This document shows, piece after piece, positions 23,147 through 26,477 of a DNA stretch of 26,477 nucleotides. The DNA lies in IMG/VR virus record IMGVR_UViG_3300001533_001674, positions 1 to 26,477 of that record; one strand, given 5' to 3'. The DNA comes from a virus. Within the stretch, counting starts at the first letter, position 1; each line of letters opens with the position of its first letter. A program made the translations under genes and the position numbers. The notes beneath the pieces were generated by a model. It was not told the origin of the DNA and did no database searches. It saw nothing but the letters and a program-made list of their open reading frames with translations.

Positions 23147-23716
23147 TGAAATTTACCGACTATATATTAGAAGAGAAGATGACTACTGATAAGATAGCAA
23201 AAAAAAATAGTTGATGCTTGTTCTCCCTTCTTGAAAGAATTTATAAAGTTTAAAAAAGATGATTTTTTATATAGAGGGTCTAGTGACAATAGTGCTAATA
23301 TTACTAAAAAATCATCCCATTTAGATAATAGACATCCAGCACTTACATTACTAGAAATACATGATAAACTAAATACCAAATTTGAAGAAAAATTTGGGTG
23401 GAAAGTAAGAAATGGTGTATCAGTAAGTCCATATATTTATACATCATGTGTATACGGCAACCCACATCTATTCTTTCCTATAGGAAAATACAAATATGCA
23501 TGGAGTCCAAAAATACATGACCTTACGCTTCATACTGCATCGGTTTTATCAGATAAAGAAATTGATAATATTGTAAAAACATATATAAATTCTAGATTAG
23601 AAAGATCATTTACATATTCATCAAAACCTGAAATAATGTTCATGTGCAGTTCATATTATATTGTTAATGTAGATAGAAAAGATACATTAAAAGAAGAGAT
23701 AAAAAAATTGATGTAA
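23146..23716 (+). CDS. Possible head-packaged ADP-ribosyltransferase-like protein, frame broken at A9
   Basis: ATG 23146 overlaps the sigma-factor stop. Zero frame gives MKFTDYILEEKMTTDKIAKK and then a stop within a few codons. Deleting one A from the nine-A run at 23199-23207 gives a continuous 189-residue protein that goes on IVDACSPFLKEFIKFKKDDF and LYRGSSDN to the stop at 23716. Apparent ADP-ribosyltransferase-like marks are LYRG, a VSPYIYTS segment (compare S-T-S) and a late EIMFMCSSYYIV strand with Glu; these are weak. FPIGKYKYAWSP is also notable. The MKFTDYILEE leader resembles the T4 capsid-targeting sequence, which in T4 is on the ART Alt. The frame may be restored by slippage at A9 or be a sequencing or real mutation. 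Function is a guess. Confidence 0.55.
23199..23207 (+). promoter_or_regulatory. A9 run, candidate transcriptional slippage site
   Basis: Nine consecutive A between GC and TAG. Zero frame meets TGA shortly after. Eight or eleven A would restore the downstream frame. Runs of nine or more A are known substrates for RNA polymerase slippage. Confidence 0.4.
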
Positions 23717-23732
23717 GAGGATGTAATGAATA

Positions 23733-24722
23733 TTGGATAAATTTGTATTGGTAAGTGATACTCATTTAGGATTAAAAAATGGGTCAAAATTGTGGCATGA
23801 TGTGACTTTAGGATTGTTTCAGACAATAGCCGATACTTGTGCCAGAAGAAATATATCTAACATTATACATTTAGGGGATTTCTTTCATAATAGAAAACAT
23901 ATTCATATGAAATCCCTATATATAGCTATACAAATAGCTGATATACTTAGAGATTTAAATACCTACATAATAACAGGAAACCACGATATCTTCTATAAAT
24001 CTATAATAGATCCCACAAGCCTAGATATATTCAGAGAATACGATAATATAAAGATAATAAAAGAAACAATTACTATTCATGATGATATCACACTCTGCCC
24101 TTGGGCAAACACATTTCCGACAAGCGGTAAGATACTAATGGGTCATTTTGAGATAGGTGGTTTTCCCATAAACCAGAGTTATATAATGCCTGAAAATGAG
24201 AGATTAACATTGAACGATTTCAAAGGATGGGATCAAGTATTTTCCGGGCATTTTCATTCACCATCTAACAGGGGTAATGTTAGATATATTGGAGCTCCTT
24301 ATCAGATGTCTTTTGGTGATATTGGCGATAGGGGTTTCTATATTCTTGATAATGATGGACTAGAATTTATCAATTATACAAGTGCCCCAAAATTTATTAA
24401 AATAGATATTACAGATGACAAGGATAATTATGGATTAGTGCCGGAAGAAGTGAATGGAAATATAGTAAAGTTAGTATATTTGAAGGATTTCGGTAGAAAT
24501 ATAAATAATAAAATAATGGAGATAGCACAATCATATTCTCCAGATCAGCTATATGTGGATTTTAGTAAAAATATTGATGTTAAAGAAGTATCTGAGATAA
24601 AAGAGGAATCGATAAAGGATAATAAATCTATACTCTTTGAATATATTGATATAGCAGATATACCGGAACACTTAGATAAAAAGGTTATTAAAAGATTTGT
24701 GAAAAATTTACTCAAAGGATAA
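23733..24722 (+). CDS. gp47: Recombination nuclease subunit, gp47/SbcD/Mre11-like
   Basis: A 329-residue calcineurin-like phosphoesterase with all metal motifs in order: SDTHLG (Asp9, His11), HLGDFFHNR (Asp49), GNHD (Asn84, His85), GHFEIGG (His138) and SGHFHSP (His173, His175). In T4, gp47 with ATPase gp46 resects DNA ends for recombination and replication restart and degrades host DNA. The start is TTG 23733, since an in-frame TGA at 23727 leaves only ATA or TTG; the AGAGG site at 23716-23720 supports it. The nearest downstream gene is not a gp46, so the ATPase partner must be outside the window. Confidence 0.93.
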   Translation: MDKFVLVSDTHLGLKNGSKLWHDVTLGLFQTIADTCARRNISNIIHLGDFFHNRKHIHMKSLYIAIQIADILRDLNTYIITGNHDIFYKSIIDPTSLDIFREYDNIKIIKETITIHDDITLCPWANTFPTSGKILMGHFEIGGFPINQSYIMPENERLTLNDFKGWDQVFSGHFHSPSNRGNVRYIGAPYQMSFGDIGDRGFYILDNDGLEFINYTSAPKFIKIDITDDKDNYGLVPEEVNGNIVKLVYLKDFGRNINNKIMEIAQSYSPDQLYVDFSKNIDVKEVSEIKEESIKDNKSILFEYIDIADIPEHLDKKVIKRFVKNLLKG

Positions 24723-24726
24723 AAGT

Positions 24727-25074
24727 ATGAAAATAAAACAATACCTATATGAAGTAAAAGTATATTTAGATGATGAAAGGACACCACCTGCTGGATGGAA
24801 GTTAGTCAAGACACCTAAAGAAGCTATATCAATGCTAAAGAAAGGAAATGTTACTGATATCAGTTTAGATCATGATTTAGGTGATGACAAAAAAATTGGA
24901 ACTGGATATGATGTATTAAATTGGATAGAGAAGAAAGTATTTACTGATAAAACATTTAAATTACCTAGTATTAAAATTCATACTGCCAACCCATCTGCCA
25001 GACAAAAAATGGAATTGGCCGTAAAGTCTATACAGTCGAGACAGAATAAGAATGAGTCTACGAATAATGAGTGA
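24727..25074 (+). CDS. Cyclic-phosphate-processing receiver domain protein with capsid-targeting-like leader
   Basis: A 115-residue protein. After a leader MKIKQYLYE it is almost entirely one receiver-like domain of the cREC type: LDDERTPPAGW (14-24), TDISLDHDLGDD (43-54), GTGYDVLNWIE (58-68) and IHTANPSARQKM (84-95), the family's acidic pocket plus the H-x-x-N-P motif. These domains were predicted to act on cyclic phosphates in RNA-repair or nucleotide-signalling conflict systems; the phosphate-accepting Asp logic of two-component receivers need not apply. The leader resembles T4 capsid-targeting sequences with a possible cut after L-Y-E. It follows gp47 by 4 nt with AAAGGA and overlaps the next gene. 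Confidence 0.8.
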   Translation: MKIKQYLYEVKVYLDDERTPPAGWKLVKTPKEAISMLKKGNVTDISLDHDLGDDKKIGTGYDVLNWIEKKVFTDKTFKLPSIKIHTANPSARQKMELAVKSIQSRQNKNESTNNE

Positions 25075-25846
25075 TAATCAAAGATCTATAAGTGATACCC
25101 TAAATCTGCAGGCAGAGAAATCTACATGTCTGATATGCGGCAAAGGTTTACTTCATTATGGTGAACTTACAGATATATTTATTTGTGATGAATGTATCAA
25201 TAAATTAAAGGAAATACCAAATCAGAATAATTCTGAGAATTATTATGATCATTATCATGATTATCATAATGCGAATTATTATTTAACCACAGCAGCATCA
25301 ACGCAAGCCGCCGTAGATCACGGTATAATTAGAAACCAAATTTTTATGGATTTATTACTTAATCAATATCAATCTAAAATACGGACTGTAATTGATAGAA
25401 TAGCTACTCAAGGCATTCCTGAAAATTATCCAGATTACGATAAAGCAAGATTCTTCATTGTGTTATCTTCTGCATTAAAAACTTTTGTTATAGAGGATAT
25501 AATAAGTAGCTTCTCAATAAAAAATGGGGGGCAAATGGTGTTATGGGATGAAGATGATCCTGGGCATAATGGCACCTCCTCGGATATTGATTTCAACTCA
25601 CCAATATCATGTCAGGTAAAAATAAATCCCTGGTATTTTGTCGAATACGGCTTGAGCGGTTATAATAGGCATCGAGAGGGGGGAGTTTCAACTCAAGATA
25701 ACGGAAAGGAATTTCTTTTTTCTCATCCTTTCGATATATATCTGCATAACATTTATAATCATAAATTGAAATATAAGAAATTAGATCAACCACAACCATC
25801 GCCGAATTTGTTAGGAATATCTGATGATTTGTTTGAAATAAATTAA
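25052..25846 (+). CDS. Orphan zinc-ribbon protein
   Basis: A 264-residue protein; ATG 25052 or the in-frame ATG 25067, both overlapping the end of the cREC gene. An N-terminal zinc ribbon is clear: Cys26, Cys29 (CLIC) and Cys45, Cys48 (CDEC). This treble-clef-like opening resembles the ClpX-type C4 zinc binding domain in spacing. Next are a His/Tyr/Asn-rich linker (YYDHYHDYHNANYY, about 64-77) and a helical-plus-strand C-terminal part without recognised motifs. No AAA motor follows. Function unknown; an adapter that binds nucleic acid or a protein is possible. Confidence 0.65.
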   Translation: MSLRIMSDNQRSISDTLNLQAEKSTCLICGKGLLHYGELTDIFICDECINKLKEIPNQNNSENYYDHYHDYHNANYYLTTAASTQAAVDHGIIRNQIFMDLLLNQYQSKIRTVIDRIATQGIPENYPDYDKARFFIVLSSALKTFVIEDIISSFSIKNGGQMVLWDEDDPGHNGTSSDIDFNSPISCQVKINPWYFVEYGLSGYNRHREGGVSTQDNGKEFLFSHPFDIYLHNIYNHKLKYKKLDQPQPSPNLLGISDDLFEIN

Positions 25847-25861
25847 TGAAAGGAAAAAATT

Positions 25862-26314
25862 ATGACAAGATTTGAAGATGTATCAGAAGATGTTTTAGAC
25901 TTAATGAGAGAATTAAGAGCAGAATATTTTCCAGATATCAGACAAGCTAAAATTAAGGTTCTTTTTGATCTTAAGAAAAGAATGTCGAATGGTAAGGTAG
26001 TACTAGGAAGGATCCAGAAAACAAATGAGATTGTCAGGAAATTAACAGAAGACGATGTTGATGAGGGATATGATTATATCATTTATCTAGATAAACTCTG
26101 TTGGAATAATATCGCCAGACAAGATCAAATAAGGATACTTAGACATGAATTGAGGCATATTTTTTGTGATATTGAGTCTAGTAGTCCCTGGAAAATAATA
26201 CCTCATGATATAGAAGATTTCAGTGAAGAAATTGAACTTAACAAAGATGATATTTCATGGGCATCTAGAGTAAGTGAATTATTATTGGTGTTATACGAAC
26301 CACCAGAGAGATAA
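25862..26314 (+). CDS. Putative phage metallopeptidase (HELRH zincin)
   Basis: A 150-residue protein behind AAAGGA. It matches small phage metallopeptidases: a helical start, a strand DYIIYLDKLCWNNIA, the zinc helix ILRHELRHIFCD with HELRH (95-99) and a C-terminal PHDIEDFSEEIE where a third metal ligand may lie (His114 or nearby Asp/Glu), then DDISWASRVSELL. Presumably a soluble zinc peptidase; substrate unknown. It shares its last A with the ATG of the next frame. Confidence 0.8.
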   Translation: MTRFEDVSEDVLDLMRELRAEYFPDIRQAKIKVLFDLKKRMSNGKVVLGRIQKTNEIVRKLTEDDVDEGYDYIIYLDKLCWNNIARQDQIRILRHELRHIFCDIESSSPWKIIPHDIEDFSEEIELNKDDISWASRVSELLLVLYEPPER

Positions 26315-26477
26315 TGAAAAACTATAAACAAATTTCAGATGGATCAATGGATTATATTAAATATTCAGTATCAGATTGGGATTTAAACATCGACAGGGAC
26401 TTAAATGCTTCAATTAATCTTGAACATTATGGATTAGATAAACTCAAACATACCGCCAGTTCGGCGGGAATTAAAGC
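26314..26477 (+). pseudogene. TnpB-like C-terminal fragment (partial at right edge)
   Basis: A frame of 54 codons starting ATG 26314 (TAATG with the metallopeptidase) and running off the edge. Residues about 29-55 (DRDLNASINLEHYGLDKL, then HTASSAGIKA) match the C-terminus of IS200/IS605 TnpB: the DRDLNAS block is the third RuvC motif and T-A-S-S-A-G-I precedes the usual ACG end. The RuvC I and II motifs and the Cys-pair zinc finger of TnpB are absent; the first 25 residues do not look like TnpB. It is either a 5'-truncated relic or a piece captured by another gene. Nuclease activity is not expected. Confidence 0.65.
26453..26467 (+). other. GC hairpin in TnpB-like 3' end
   Basis: CCGCC (26453-26457) pairs with GGCGG (26463-26467) round AGTTC. 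In IS605 elements the 3' end of tnpB and the right end encode omega RNA, so a GC hairpin here could be an omega-RNA remnant or just codon content. Confidence 0.35.

Noticed and set aside
24500-24507. TATAAATA late-promoter core
   Set aside because: It lies inside the gp47-like coding sequence; in AT-rich DNA this 8-mer is expected by chance and nothing supports a transcript start there.
1-26477. CRISPR arrays, complete insertion sequences or attachment sites
   Set aside because: No regularly spaced identical DNA repeats, no flanking inverted repeats with a transposase, and no integrase or att-like duplications were seen.

Overview
The window is the late-gene core of a large, AT-rich, T4-type contractile-tailed phage (myovirus). 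The evidence is an almost complete run of recognisable T4-family products: large terminase (gp17), neck proteins gp13 and gp14, tail completion gp15, sheath gp18, tube gp19, and hub and baseplate proteins gp26, gp48, gp53, gp27, gp5, PAAR tip, gp25, gp6 and gp7-like. These are followed by a gp55-type late sigma factor and a gp47-type nuclease subunit. Late promoters of the T4 type (TATAAATA) lie in two gaps. Nothing in the window identifies the host. No tRNA, CRISPR array or complete insertion sequence was seen.

Layout. 1-1524 (minus strand): a PrkA-type serine kinase gene runs off the left edge and is interrupted by an intein. Just upstream of it is a probable small terminase subunit. 1525-1639 is a divergent control region. 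1640-6193 (plus): terL, gp13, gp14, a 66-residue protein, gp15 and a tube-like protein. 6194-9491: tandem late promoters, sheath, tube, and a zinc-containing gp26-like chaperone that appears to be extended by a -1 frameshift into a 61-residue tail. 9492-9664: a compact GC-rich structured element ending in a strong terminator. 9665-16654: tape-measure candidate, tube-junction protein, gp53, hub gp27, short gp5, PAAR tip, an unrecognised baseplate-region protein and gp25. 16658-21893: gp6, then a gp7-like gene whose frame is broken near 19070-19107 and continues into a long run of about 65-residue HNL repeats, then a fibre-like gene ending in the same repeat. 21904-22614 is an orphan.

From 22694 the content changes to regulatory and accessory genes: the late sigma factor, a possible head-packaged ADP-ribosyltransferase-like protein with an A9 frameshift, the gp47/SbcD-like subunit, a cyclic-phosphate-processing receiver-domain protein, an orphan zinc-ribbon protein, a phage metallopeptidase, and at the right edge a C-terminal fragment of a TnpB-like protein.

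How it fits together: the late sigma factor at 22694 would recognise the TATAAATA promoters driving the neck and sheath operons. Three small proteins (4690, 23146, 24727) begin with a leader resembling the T4 capsid-targeting sequence (MK, then Y or F, then L/I-x-E). This suggests they are loaded into the head, trimmed by a gp21-like protease and delivered with the DNA. The most interesting idea here is that a receiver-like nucleotide or RNA-end-processing protein and an ART-like protein form part of such an injected cargo.
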